Source: Protonemura montana (taxonomy: Eukaryota > Arthropoda > Insecta > Plecoptera > Nemouridae). From it: a stretch of 64,000 bases of DNA. Below, in pieces: positions 14,101 to 25,653 of this stretch. The stretch spans positions 20,030,418 to 20,094,417 of the forward strand of contig OX387605.1 in the NCBI GenBank assembly GCA_947568835.1. The letters run 5' to 3'. The first letter of the stretch is position 1. The number at the start of each line of letters is the position of its first letter. Under the pieces are notes generated by a model, which was given only the letters and a program-made list of their open reading frames with translations, did not search any database and was not told where the DNA came from. Position numbers and translations under genes: made by a program.

Positions 14101-14901
14101 TGGGGTGGCTGGAGGTTTTTTTCCAGTAACTATTCTGAATTTCTGTACTAAATGAAAGATGGCAGGCTATGAGGAAGTAGAGACTGTATGCATTGAACGA
14201 GGCGTAAGTTTAAAGATTGTAGCCAGTCATGAAGAAAAAGATTGTTTACTGGGAGGTGTGTGATGATAATCTATAAATTTATAGATATAGATTTATAGAT
14301 TAAAATTTTACAAGCAATGCATTATTGGTTATGACATTAAATCCTATTTATCTTTAACGATTGATCGTAAGCAAATGTCTTAATTCTATTCTCTGTACTA
14401 AATTGATATTAAAGCTAACAATATAGCTCTAACTCCTGGTTTGAATGGTCGGTTGTGTTTGTCCATTGCCGCCATAGTTAAAAATAGCTGACAACTGCCA
14501 CTTGCAGTCTATAGCGAAAGTATGCATTACGTTACAGGAATAATTTTTTCCACTGGACGTCTACAGGAAGCCTACTGGGATCCAGTAGATCCAGTAGGTT
14601 AAGGAATGCGACACATGTATTCAAAGACCCATGTATTCTTTAGTATGCCAATTTTTAGTCCAGTCTTGAAGTTTTGATATGTCAGAATTAAGAATAATTT
14701 GATTTTGTAGTAATACGAGCTAACTGCCCAACCATTGTGACATACCTCTAAGGAAATCACTCTAGTTATTTTGGAGAAAATCAGGCCAACAGAGTCAGCA
14801 AAGATGGGGTTCATCTTCTTCTGGTCATATGATGTGACGCATAGGCGGCAGCATGAGAAGAAATCCGATCTGCCAGCCAATCGTAATATTCGGAACGGCA
14901 T
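11156..14901 (-). CDS. ZAD-domain C2H2 zinc-finger transcription factor
   Basis: Predicted nuclear DNA-binding protein. Proposed exons are 14901-14746, 13869-13744, 12950-12653 and 12315-11156, giving 579 residues. Exons 1-2 encode a ZAD (zinc-finger associated) domain with its two cysteine pairs, CRLC near residue 19 and CNTC near residue 65; ZADs mediate dimerisation and are abundant in insects. Exon 3 encodes an acidic, serine-rich linker. Exon 4 encodes eight C2H2 fingers in a row, starting CPICDKEF and ending CTICGRSF...KKH; only some linkers are the TGERPF type. The exon 3/4 junction uses donor TTAG/GTTGGT and acceptor TTCCAG/ACG, both phase 1. An ATG at 12334 just upstream of that acceptor would give a fingers-only protein, because an in-frame TAA precedes it. 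The start at 14901 is uncertain; the frame stays open further 5'. Paralogues are too many to name an orthologue. Confidence 0.85.
12428..12508 (+). repeat. foldback/tRNA-like family, tail fragment
   Basis: Contains GAGAGGTTATACTCC, TAATAATAAAA and the family tail CATTGCAAGCATTTGCGATT followed by TAAATCAAATTTCACAG. It lies in intron 3 of the zinc-finger gene. Other copies are at 13267, 31467, 33153, 46975 and 63968. Confidence 0.65.
13267..13470. mobile_element. tRNA-like repeat with inverted arms; tail on the left
   Basis: On the plus strand a tRNA-like core at 13368-13432 has an A-box-like TAGCTCAATTGGTTAGAG and a B-box GGTTCGATTCC, 3' of a diverged anticodon region. The core is flanked by inverted arms (ACACTAAAATCCTCTCAAAA and TTTTAAGAGGTTATTAGTGT). 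The family tail, TTTAAATTGCAAACGCTTGC, sits on the left as its reverse complement. The anticodon stem and acceptor ends do not pair well, so this is a derived element rather than a working tRNA gene. Confidence 0.7.
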
Positions 14902-15650
14902 CTTATCATCTCCTTGATTTTGGGTGGCTAACTCGTTAGTGGCTTCTTTTCTGTATAGAGAGCAAAACCAAAGGCTAAAGTTTACAAATATATAGCAGGC
15001 CAAATATATAAGCCTAGTGCCTCTTCCAAACTGTTTTTACAAAAATTGCAAGCAAATCATCAGGATTCAGGTTACGAAAAGCTGCATAAAATGCTGGAAA
15101 TGAATGCATGGCTGTGAGGCTGTACAGCTACGATGGTTCTAGACAGTACCCTGTCAAGAAATTGGCGGCTGAAACTTACTTCAATATCAATTCCTGCAGT
15201 GGATAGATTGATTAGCCACAAGAGACAAAGCATTGAGAATGCGACACATCCAGGCATTACCAAAGCAAGAGGTCACTCGGTATGGGTAATTTACACGGAG
15301 GAAATCCAACACCAGTTAACCATTAAATTTAGAATATTGGTTCTAAAATAGAATAATGATTTATAACCTAAATCACTATATCTCTGTCACTATCCTCTGG
15401 TTTTAAGTTATAACCTCAAAATGACTTTGAGGTTATCATATTTTATCAACGGTTAAAATAAAGAAACTTCTAATATTGTCTTGAAAGCGATATAAAACAC
15501 AAAATTGCATGTAGAAAATGTTTAGCTGTAGAAAACGGGTTCAGGGCTTGCAAAGATATTCTCCTAACTTACGTTTCGGTTTCCGTACATGACATAATGT
15601 CCCACAATTTCCAAAGCAAAAGAGCACCGGGCAGGGGCTGAAGGCTGGTA
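14902..15650. other. 5' flank of the ZAD gene
   Basis: Probably holds the 5' UTR and promoter of the zinc-finger gene and the start of a possible divergent transcript. No definite promoter motif was recognised. AT content is high, with a GC-richer stretch from about 15615 to 15720. Confidence 0.35.
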
Positions 15651-15699
15651 AGGGGGATTTGAGGCAGAGTGTTGTGAGGCATCCGCTCACAGAGGCGCT

Positions 15700-17330
15700 A
15701 CGAGCGCTATTCGTCATAATTTCCGTGCATCTGATTGGTCGTTATCCTGGTGCCTTCTGTGATTCAAAGTTATTGCAAATGGCCGTTGTTTTCGTTGGCG
15801 GACGCAACGCCGGAATTTGTGAAAAAGAAGGAAATGAGCTGAAATAAAGTAAGTGCCTACGTTTTTTTACTGTTCATGCATTTTAGGAATACTACTGTTG
15901 ATTTAATTATTACTTTAGTATGGGTTGTAGTTCATTTGTAGCTGATCTTCGTTTGAAATTAAATGTTGTTTATCTTCCGTACCAAGCGCGTGTTTTTCGT
16001 TTTACATTATCTGATTTTAAAGAAGCCATGCGTTGTTTTTTTCTCAATGTAATATTTGCCAATGCAATAGTTACCCGTTTGTTTTTGCCCTGCAGTTAAT
16101 TTGGCGATTTAAGTATCCTAATTATTATTTTCAATCATTCAGTTTATCACTGCTGCTACCTACAATAACCTAACATTATTGTTATGTTATCGTAATATTT
16201 TTTAATCGTATCGTTCTTTCAGGTAATGAATAACAAAGGAGAGACGAGAGACGCAGTCGTGTGCTGATTTAACATCTGCATTCTAAAGGAAGTACTATTT
16301 TATATTAGTTTCCATGCCCTCTTTTAATTTAGCTATGTCTTTTGGTGTTGTTCGATTTATATTAGTAGGTTAGTTACCCGATGTGTCGATTAATTTCAAT
16401 GTAAAGTTAGGTTAATATGTGAAGTTTACATTGTTTAGAACCGGCCAGGACCGCTATTCACTAACTTTTTTACTGTCAGAAGCCGTGGGTTTCAAACCCA
16501 AATGCGGCATTCAAACCTGGCTTGATGCAGCTGCGTATTTGGGTGAAGTGAGGTTAAAGAGACGTTAACTTGTGTGACAGCCTTGGTAAACGATTAGCTA
16601 TTTTGTTGGTATTTTACCGTTTTGTGCGCTAGGTCGAAATATAAATAGTTGGTGAAAACAAAACTTTGCGGCTTTCGGATTTAACTGAGTTCGGTCGACA
16701 GCCAAAAGCCGCACTTTTAAAGCCACACCAAATACGCACCACGTTAGTAAATAGGGGTCCAGTAGTTTTAGTTAGACTAAGTAGCAGCAAAAGCTGCTGG
16801 CTGGTATAGTTTTGTTTTCAAGTGATCAACTACCAAAGTCAAGTTAAGTTACATTACAGCCAAATTATTTATTTGCATACAAAATTGTTTCGCTTAACTT
16901 TTGAAGTTACCTGAATCTCCTTCCTAAGTGCTTGTTATACGATTAATTATTTTTAGAATATCTTTTATATGCCTGAGGGTCGTTACCGCCAGGCGTTAGG
17001 CTGTAAAAGTGATTACTCTCCTTTGCCGCGTCATTATCCATCACTTTTGCAAGAAGGGCAACCACTCCATGAAAGACAGGCAACCAGCTGGTGCGAAGCC
17101 AACTGCCCGGCAGTAAAAGATCAGAAAATGTCTCTACAAGTAGTCATTTCTGTAGATTTTATACTGTCTTTTATGTTGTTTCAGATCCGGCTGCAGTAGC
17201 CTCGGTTCCGGCCAAGACTACCAGCCAACATACATCGACATCAAATTTCCCTGACATTGACCACACCGATTATAACCAAGACGACGTCAATATTTTTATT
17301 GTTCCTATTTCTTAGGCTTTTGTTAAAATA
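15700..17330 (+). ncRNA. possible spliced transcript divergent from the ZAD gene
   Basis: A GC-richer block (15615-15846) ends in a good donor, AATAAA/GTAAGTG. Possible later exons follow acceptors near 16223, 16957 (ATGCCTGAGGGTCGTTACCG at 16969) and 17185 (TTGTTTCAG/ATCC). The last block is open in two frames: one gives a 43-residue acidic tail, the other a short peptide containing GQDYQPTYIDIKFP. I could not join the blocks into one convincing protein, so it may be a non-coding RNA or an unknown small gene. AATAAA lies near 17550. Confidence 0.3.
16449..16760. mobile_element. MITE-like element with terminal inverted repeats
   Basis: Starts GGACCGCTATTCACTAAC and ends with the near-complement GTTAGTAAATAGGGGTCC, about 310 bp apart. 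Inside, CAAATGCGGCATTC and GCCGCACTTTTAAAG are also roughly inverted. No ORF and no clear target duplication, so it is non-autonomous and probably old. It lies inside the possible transcript unit. Confidence 0.55.
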
Positions 17331-17628
17331 GTACTCTTTTTTTAAATATTTAAGACCATTTAGCTGTTCAATATTTTATTTATAATAATTTATCTTAGAT
17401 TTTATACTTTGAACACTTTCTATTTTTATTTTGCCAAAGACGCAACTATTCTTCAATATCAACTGATTACCAACCACTTACATTATTATTCTCTATCGGT
17501 AGATAAGTTCCTATTTTTTTAATTATGTCTTATTTAAAGTTTACTTTTCTATAATAAATGTTCCTATTATACAGCAAACACAATTGTTCAGCTCATTTCA
17601 AGTCTTGGAAGAATGAAAAATACTTCTC

Positions 17629-17743
17629 CAAGTGACTTGATGAAATCGGCTTCTAAAATCATACAAAAATCAATGTATTTAGTTCTAAATACAAAGATTT
17701 TTGTATGATTTTAAAAACTGGTTTCATCATGTCACTTGTAAAA
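17629..17743. repeat. near-perfect hairpin, ~52-bp arms
   Basis: The left arm begins CAAGTGACTTGATGAAATC and the right arm ends TTTCATCATGTCACTTG. In the middle, AATCATACAAAAATC pairs with GATTTTTGTATGATT and TGTATTTA-GTTC-TAAATACA closes the loop. The arms differ at only a few positions. It could be a foldback element or a recent inverted duplication. Confidence 0.7.
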
Positions 17744-19299
17744 GTATTCAGCAACAAGCGAACTGCCTGGTACCAAAACTCCCGTTCAAAATTTCCCGCA
17801 TTTTTTAAAAAGGTATCGAAAAGCAATGGTGCCATATTTTCACAAAACGGAGTTGTCATATTTTCACCAAAACAGTTCGGCAATTTACCAACAGAGAGTC
17901 TCATATCTTAACCCTATCTATGGTCTTTGGCACCGGGTATGCAACATGCAGGACACTGACACTTGACCACACCATTCCGAACGCAAAAATCCTCAAAGTA
18001 GAGAATGATGTCAAAAATCAAAATAATCAAAGCAACATCAGATATTACGAAAAAAAGGTGATCACTAGGAAATTTCAAAATTTCCTTGAAAGACGCTGCG
18101 TATAGGACATTCAAAATATGGTTCTCTTTGACAAAACTTTTCGCGCCACGATTTTTTTGCTGGACTCAGTCATTTTTATCGCACATTTTTATAGGTAAGG
18201 ACACGAGATAGGCCACTCGCACTACATAAACGTTTATTAGGGTGCAGTTCGGGATAGGCAAAATTAACTTTTATCAATAACAATAACAGAACATTAAATA
18301 ACGGGTAAAAAGGTAGAATGTCACATTCAACGGCAATGTGAAGTGATGATGAGATGATGAGATGATGAGATAATAAACTTACTCACATCCGCTTTTATTT
18401 ATGCCTCGCTGCCATTCGATTCTGCTAGTTATAGGTACTCGCAAGATCAGTATCACACCGGCATTCTTTCAATAGCCATCAAAGAGCTCAAAATTAACTC
18501 CGTTGTCGTAAAGAACTGATCAATGAAGTAACAGTTGGACGATTGATACATTTTTGAGATCAGCTTGCGACAGGCCGGCTTTCTAGTTCCTGTACACTGT
18601 TTAAAAGCAGGAGATATGAAGGCGATTTGGATAGGTTTATCAAAACAGGTACGTTGAACTAATAAATTACCACTTATGTGAATGGAATAACTCGGGTGTG
18701 AAAAGGACGTTCAAGAAACCAATTAAACCAAGACATGCTTAATTATTGCTATTAATGACGCTATCAGCTATCAGCCATTCATGATCTATCATGATGCTAT
18801 CAGCCGAGTAGCTCCCAATAATTTTCTCACGTTTCCATTTCCATTTCAGTTTTTCATTTCTTGTGAAACTTAATCACAATAGAAAAAGAATCCAAAGTCC
18901 ATAACAAAACGTGCTATTATGTTAATTGATCTAATCCTAGGTTAAAAACTAGCCATGTACTCGTCCTGATCAGGTATGTAGGCTGTCAAAAGCCATCAGC
19001 TAAGCCACCAGCACACAGAGAAACCGCCTCAGTTTCTGTACCTATAATTCCGAATTTTCAATAACATTCAATTAAACCGTATCATTCGCAAGCAGTCACG
19101 CAAAAAAACCTTACCTAATGAATAACAATCGCCACTAATTACAAAAGGTGCTATCGCTCCAACACAAACACACGACTTTACGATACCGTCCGTCCAATGA
19201 AAGCATTTTCACCCAACGAAACACTAAAACTAGTTTACTCAGGTGCTATTCACTCGACTTAGCTTGTGACAGAAGGTACAAACATGTTAAATGTCTCGT

Positions 19300-19471
19300 G
19301 AAAAGTCATCATGCGGTTGACAAACTACTTGATCGAAAAGTGGTTTTATTACGGGAGGGGACGTGCGTCGGATGAAGGCGTCGCGACGCTGGTGACTGAC
19401 GACGGTGCCGACGTAGATGCATTGCGTGACGTGAAAAATGCGGATGGAGGAAGTAGCTCTAGTATCAATCA
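19300..19471 (+). promoter_or_regulatory. candidate 5' exon of the sugar transporter
   Basis: A GC- and CpG-rich block in AT-rich surroundings, open from an ATG at 19311 for 54 codons and ending at a good donor, ATCAG/GTAACA. Joining it to the acceptor at 21721 puts an in-frame TAA before the transporter ATG, so if used it would be untranslated or a short upstream ORF. It may instead mark the promoter. Confidence 0.3.
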
Positions 19472-20825
19472 GGTAACAAAGGAACGACACGTTGAAAAAG
19501 TCGTGCTGCGATCATAATTATTTTTGTTGAAGGACGGTTGTAGTTATATTAAGAACTATAGGTAGTTGTTATTACTAGGTCGTTTTTCCTTGTGTTTAAT
19601 AGCAAAATCCATTAGGTACTTGAGTTACAGTAAACTTTCCTTGGCATCAGTTTGGTGATTAACTTTATGAGCTACAGCAATCAAAATGTGACAATGTAAG
19701 CAAACAATGAGAGGTGACTTCTGATATTCCACACCATGCTTGTGCAAGTTACGAACCACCGTAGAATCACCAATTTGGTTGCAGCAGAAAATTGACGGTT
19801 CTATCTTCAGCTGGGCTTCGCGAACGCAATTTGGAGTTGCGTGGCAGATAAGCTCGTAGCTTTTTCTCATAATATCTATAATTTTCTTGAATGAATGGAG
19901 ATAGCCATTTCACAATATGTTCAAATTATGTAGATGCTTTTTCGCCTAATTCAATTTAGTTCTGTAAAATGGTGGCGATGAAACAAATAAAAGCTGACAG
20001 ACCATGCTGACAAAAATCGAATCAGAGGGAGAGAACACGAAAGATGTCTGGAACATATCACAGGTACTTTCGGTCCAAAAATTCGGAGCAAATAAAGAAA
20101 AATGCAGAAAAAAACGTATTAATTTCCGTGTAGCCAAATAGAATTTTCGCTTCGCTCGCTACGCCCATATAATTAGGATAAGATTTTGATTGACAGTTAT
20201 ACCAGGAGCGTTTCAATCTGATGATGAATTGTCACATGAGTAATGAATCGAACCTTATGATTGGTGTCGATAAGACCATGAACAATGGACATTAATTTCG
20301 TACCGAATGCTGATTAGGTTGATTACAGTCCCGCGGTTGGTAAATACTATCAACCATTTCAAATTTGCTCAATAACTAAAATAATATACCATTTTATGTT
20401 GGCTGAAAGCCATTTTAAACACTGAATAGATATATTGGTACCAAAAATGCATGCGTGAGTGATAAAGGGGACGATGATAAATCTGACACACAGTTATGGT
20501 AACTTATTCGTTAGTTTGCGTGGAATAGTCTGATTTGGTCAGTCATATATACATTTTTTGTATGCTTAAAATTTGCACACACGATGTACAGAAATACAAC
20601 ATTTAGATGAGATACATCAAATAGAAAATAATTTCATGCGATACAATTGACACCTTTTTTTAACGTGTTTAGGGTGAACAATAAGATTGCATCACAAAAC
20701 TGATTCGGGGTGTACGATCTGGTATACCATTAATTTTGTGACCCTTGCCAATAGCATCAAACAGCAAAAACAAAAAAATCTTGCACTTCATGGAGCAAAT
20801 ACTTCACTGACATCATGCATATGAC

Positions 20826-21166
20826 CAAAGACCCTTATGATCGAACGGGTTGGCGTGTTGGAAACACCGGTTCTCATGAGATCACCAAAGATCATCATTT
20901 TTGGAGGAATCCTGCTGTTCGAGTTGCACCGTCCTTCGGAAAGGGACGTTAAGCCGGTGGTCCCCTTGGTGCTCTTCGACAGAAGTAGGCTGCACCGTAG
21001 TAGTGCCTGCACCGGATTCCCCCTTCCTCCCTTTTTAGGCTAGGCTTGGTTCATCATCATCCTCATCATCTACCTCTTATTCACCTACGCCATTAGACCA
21101 GTGCCGCAGAACCAGTTGTCAAAACAGCGCGTCGTTAAACACCACAAATTAATCAAAGACCCATAT
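20826..21166 (+). mobile_element. 5S rRNA-derived SINE, copy B (internal deletion)
   Basis: Body 20839-21153 with a 13-bp flanking duplication carrying one mismatch (CAAAGACCCTTAT / CAAAGACCCATAT). The 5S head GAAACACCGGTTCTC and GATCACC is kept, but the later 5S boxes and part of the body are deleted. The 3' part, with GGGACGTTAAGCCGGTGGTC and GTCGTTAAACACCACA, is intact. Confidence 0.85.
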
Positions 21167-21748
21167 AAATCGATTTTGCACCAATTAGAGACCAAGGTCG
21201 TGTTAGCGAGTCACTTTTTGGCCCTTCTCAGTGCCATCAAATAGAAATAAGAAACAAATCTCGTACTTCATGGAGTAAATAAATAAAGCTTTTGGCACTG
21301 GCATGTCGCTGACGTGGACGTTTGACCAATCGGAGATTAAGCAGTGTTCGCGTTGATGCCTCTTTACAAACAACAAGTTTCAAAACCTACATAGCTACTT
21401 TATAGCTACGTTGATAGCTACGGTGCCAACTTAGATGGAGCAAACTTCCTAATGAGGTAGGTGCAGTGATGGTCACGGTCATTACATGCGGGTGTACGCA
21501 GTCCACTTCACCCACTAGTTATTTAAAGTCTGGACAACCCTAACTTGAACTATACGATATAGGGGAACCAATTAAAATCTGTTGATGAAACCCGAACAAG
21601 GAGATTACAGCACCCAGAGAAAAGGCGCAAAATCAGCATTCTGTAAACGTAAATTTTAATAAAATCCAATATCTCTAAAAATATTAATATATTTCTTAAG
21701 GTATGTCCTCTCTCCTCACAGGTAGGCGGAGAATAACTGTGTACCTTT

Positions 21749-24312
21749 ATGTTCAGCACTACACCACTAATAAGGTGGATGCTGTGCTTGATGCGTTGGT
21801 TGCAGCTGCTGTTGACGGTGGCTGCATCGCTGGGTTACCTTACCATTGGACTGGTGAGGGGTTACTCGTCGTCGGCTGTCATCTCCATGCAGGCACTCGA
21901 CCCTGACCTGGTACCCTCCCTCGAAGCAGCCTCTTGGATCAGTGAGTTCCCAAAAATAAAATGTATCTTTGCCCAGGAGGGCATTGACCCTACCCCAAAG
22001 TAGTCCACACTAACCGCTTATACACAAAAAAACACCTGACCAAAGAAATAGAAGCCAATGTGATTGATTTTTGTATTTACATAGCTATGCTGCTATACCC
22101 AGAGCAAAATAAAAACATTATAAGCAAAAAACGACTTCTAGTTACCGGCCGTAGGGTATATCCTCAAAAATATCATTAGTCAAAGAAAGTCTATAGTCTG
22201 AGTCTATAGACTTTCATTGACTTCTACCCAATATTCAGTAAATACCTAAATTAACAAATTGTTTAATACATTTTTCGTAGGCAATAGTAACTGGAAAAGT
22301 AAATTCCATTTCCGTACACTTCTAAGTGAAACATTCACATTAAACAACACCTATATTTTGAGATTTGAGATTTTGAGATTGAGTGTATCATATCACTCAA
22401 TCTTTTTTCATGATCACCAATTGCAGCTGTGGCACCTGCCGTCAAAAATGTGGGGTCCAGGGCATCTACTCCATGAGAAAATGTGATTGCCCATCCAGAA
22501 ACAAATTCTGCACAATGTCGCTCATCTTCCAAGTCTTATTTGGCTTGACCTTTATCGTTCCTCGCCAGGCGCAGCGCCACCGCTAGGGGCAGCTGTGGGC
22601 AGCGTGTGCGCTGGCCCTCTGCTCGCGCAGCTGGGACGTAAGCACACCCTTGCAGTTAGCGCCCCACTCTTTGTGTTTGGCTGGATTCTCATCGCCCTCT
22701 CCTCCAGCTACAAAATGCTGCTTACAGCAAGGCTGCTCACTGGCTTTTGCGCAGGACTAGTCATGCCGTCCGCGCAGATTTATGTAAGTTACTACGCGTA
22801 AGAACTTGCATCTCTCAGTTTATTAACATTTCTTTACTTTTTTTTCAAAAACTTTGATTCAGTGGGCTGAATATTAAACACTGTTTCTGTGCTTTCACCA
22901 GCCAATCCTTTTGGAGACTCATTGTCTTCACCACGTGACTTTCAAATTTTTCTTAATTTGACAGCCTGCCTGATTGCCCGCAAAAATTGTAATTCCTGAG
23001 TTTTCGATAACCACACGCGATTTTTTTTAAATTTGGCTGATAACTGTTTCCCTATTGTTGTCTAAACAAGTAAATCTAATTAAAATTAAAATTAACTCTG
23101 CTATCCTCTGCTCACTCCCTCTGTTAGGTGAGCGAGTGCAGTGACCCTGGAGTCCGTGGAATCCTTGGCTCGCTGCCAGCACTCTTCATGGCGGGTGGTA
23201 TCCTCGTGTCGTACACGCTTGGCGCATGGCTTCCATGGAACCACCTGGCCTGGGCTAGCGCAGCCTTCCCCGCGCTGTTGCTCTTCGCGCTCGCGCCGCT
23301 GCCACAATCGCCTGTCTGGCTCAAGAGTCGCGGCCGCAACATCGACGCCGACATCGCCATGACCTGGCTGCATCACGCAAAGCCCACACCCGCGGCAAAG
23401 CCAGTTCCCCCCGAGGGACGATACTCCGTGTTCACTGTCTCTTCGGGAGACCAAGAACTGCCCGCGCTTAAGGACGACAAAGACGTGGATTCCGCATCAG
23501 ACGCTGAAGTAGCGGAGGAAGTGCCGTGCGTTTCGTCGCTGTTTCGAAGACCAGTCATTATCCCCTTATTGTTGTCGCTCGCATTGCTTGCGTTTCAACA
23601 GCTTAGCGGCATCGATGCCATCATTTTCTACACGGTGTCGATCTTCCGGTCGTCTGGGAGTCCGATCAATGATCACTTAGCGGCAATTCTCGTAGGGCTG
23701 GTTCAGCTGGTGTCCAACGTCATGGCGCTGTTCTTGGTGGATCGTGCGGGGCGGCGTCCATTGCTCATTGCCTCTGGTTTGCTGATGGCTGGTGCCATGA
23801 CAGCCCTTGGCACTTACTTTCAGCTACTTGATGGAGGAAAGGCGGGAGGGATCCACATGCTGCCCTTGATCAGTCTGCTGGTGTTCATGGTAGGGTTCTC
23901 GATTGGGTACGGGAGCCTGCCGTTCCTGCTGATGGGGGAGTTGTTGCCGGTGAAGCAAAGGAGCATGTTCGGGTCTATTGCAGGCTCGTTTAATTTAACA
24001 GTTATGTTTGTTGTTATAAAAACGTACCCAAATTTGAATCAGGCGATTGGTTCGCAAGGAACGTTTTGGCTCTATGCCGCAATGTGTTTATTGAGCTGCG
24101 TTTTTGTTTGGTTCCTAGTTCCAGAGACAAAAGGGAAGTCTTTGGATGAGATAGAGCAGTATTTTGAAGATAGACATACTAAGATGTTGAAAACTAAAGA
24201 AGATGCCCGCAATAAAATTGTTTTGCCGAAAGAAGATGATCGGCTTGTGATTTCTGATTTGAGAAGAAATTATGTTGAAGGTAGTGACAGATTGTCACAG
24301 CATACAAATTAA
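21749..24312 (+). CDS. MFS sugar transporter, facilitated trehalose transporter (Tret1)-like
   Basis: Twelve-helix sugar porter of the plasma membrane; the Tret1 group carries trehalose or glucose in insects. Exons 21749-21941, 22569-22783 and 23128-24312 join in frame to 530 residues. Diagnostic sites: PPLGAAVGS and LGRKHT in the first half, LPQSPVWL at the PESPR-WL position, the QQLSGIDAIIFYT motif in helix 7, DRAGRRP in the loop after helix 8, and PETKGKSLDEIE after helix 12. A central acidic loop separates the halves. The ATG at 21749 is preceded by an in-frame TAA after acceptor 21721, so it or the Met ten codons later is the likely start. Exon 3 holds nearly three quarters of the protein. 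It is convergent with TMEM64. The substrate is inferred from family only. Confidence 0.88.
22186..22226. repeat. short hairpin in the transporter's first intron
   Basis: AAGTCTATAG and CTATAGACTT face each other across a 7-base loop (TCTGAGT), with extended partial pairing outside (GTCAAAG / CATTGAC). No known function. Confidence 0.5.
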
Positions 24313-24486
24313 AATATATAGAATTTTTTTTTAAATTGTCAATTTTTGTGTAAGAAATTTGATTGGGTATTTATATCCAATAGCTTCCTGCTCTTCAAGA
24401 AAATAATACAAGTGGTACAGCAGGCTGTAAATATTTGTAAAATAATTAGTTATCGTTCTTTTATTGTCTTGCATTTTATTTTCTTT

Positions 24487-24492
24487 AATAAA
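24487..24492 (+). terminator. candidate poly(A) signal of the transporter gene
   Basis: AATAAA 175 bases after the stop codon. The 441-base spacer (24313-24752) separates two convergent genes, so their 3' UTRs may be close or overlap. Confidence 0.4.
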
Positions 24493-24752
24493 ACTCCATA
24501 CAATCTCGTTAAAAAATGCATATCTCTTAACAATAAATAAACACTGACCTTTATTAAGTGATCCAAAACACTCACATATACTAAGAAAATAATTAGGCAG
24601 ATAATAAAACTCAGTTCCAAAAAGTAGAAGCATTGATCACTGTCACAAGTCTGGAAGCCAACTAGATTCTGCCGCCACCAAAGAATCACTCAATTGTTTA
24701 AATTGATGTGATCAATCAGTCAGTCATGGGTACATTTTTAAGATCAACCTCA

Positions 24753-25653
24753 TCAGTAGACCTGTATTTGTGTCAGAGTTGCCCCGGCAAGTGTATTTAA
24801 GTGGTGGCGAGCCTTTGATACGATGTAAAACATCATTACAATAAGAATGAGAATCTGGAATTAAGAAACACATTAGCTTAACAAGAGCATCACAGAAATT
24901 CATATTTAGTATTAGGCTGTGGTATAAATAAAAATATTAAACAGACAAAATTACCTGAACAAGCACAATGAATCCTGTCGTTTTTGACGATCGATCGGAC
25001 AATACTTCTTCCATTGACCGTAACGACGATCCAATGTAGACGTAGATGAATTGCGCAGGGAGCAGGCCAAAGAACGAGGCAATAAAATACTCCTTGTTAT
25101 TTATTTGACTCACAGCAAATATCACATTTTGAATTCCGAACGGTATAGGCGTTATCCTTGCGATTGCCGTCACCTTTAAGGCATTCTGCCCTGATATGAC
25201 GTTGAGTATTGCTGTCACTTTAGCGTTGTTGAGTATTGCATTGCTAAAAGGTACCTTGGAGTAATATCTTCTCATTATCAAATGGGAAACGGCAACTCCA
25301 ATGTTGGCTGAGATAATTACAGTGGAGACTCCCCAACCAATGCCAAATAGGTATCCAGCAGATATCACAAGGAATGTGTAGCCCCAAGTGAATGGAAATG
25401 ACACCAGTGTGAAGAGTGCCACATATATTAAGTAAATCACCCAGTGTTCTTGACTCTCAAGCCATAGTAGAAGCAAACGAATGTAGTCTTTGAATTCTAG
25501 TATTAGTAGTAGAATTATGATCAGTACCAATGCAGCTATGCAATAATTGTAAACATAGCTCACACTTTTTGTCCGGCAACTAAATAAGTTCCATCGACTG
25601 GAACTGTCTTTATGAAGTAAAATGCCATCTTCCTCAATATTTAATTCAATCAT
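24753..25653 (-). CDS. TMEM64: TMEM64-like VTT/SNARE-associated membrane protein
   Basis: Multi-pass endomembrane protein of the TVP38/TMEM64 (VTT, DedA-related) group. Exons 25653-24955 and 24854-24753, both phase 0, encode 266 residues. The N-terminal ~30 residues are hydrophilic; membrane segments follow from about residue 32. Family signatures are FPFTWGYTFL, GYLFGIGWG, the ARITPIPFGIQN re-entrant loop motif and LLPAQFIYVYIGSSLRSMEEV; the short second exon gives MFYIVSKARHHLN, matching the C-terminal MFYVV...A...LNA of TMEM64. Vertebrate TMEM64 is longer at the N-terminus, so an extra upstream exon is possible. It is head-to-head with PRPF4. Confidence 0.92.

Larger units (their letters stand above)
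17331..21748. other. spacer / 5' region of the sugar transporter gene
   Basis: About 4.4 kb without a convincing coding exon. It holds a hairpin (17629-17743), a short GATGATGA repeat near 18345-18375, a candidate 5' exon (19300-19471) and a 5S-derived SINE (20826-21166). The rest is AT-rich and unrecognised. Confidence 0.5.

Noticed and set aside
23101..23558. Minus-strand ORFs opposite the transporter
   Set aside because: Antisense shadows of the GC-rich transporter exon 23128-24312.
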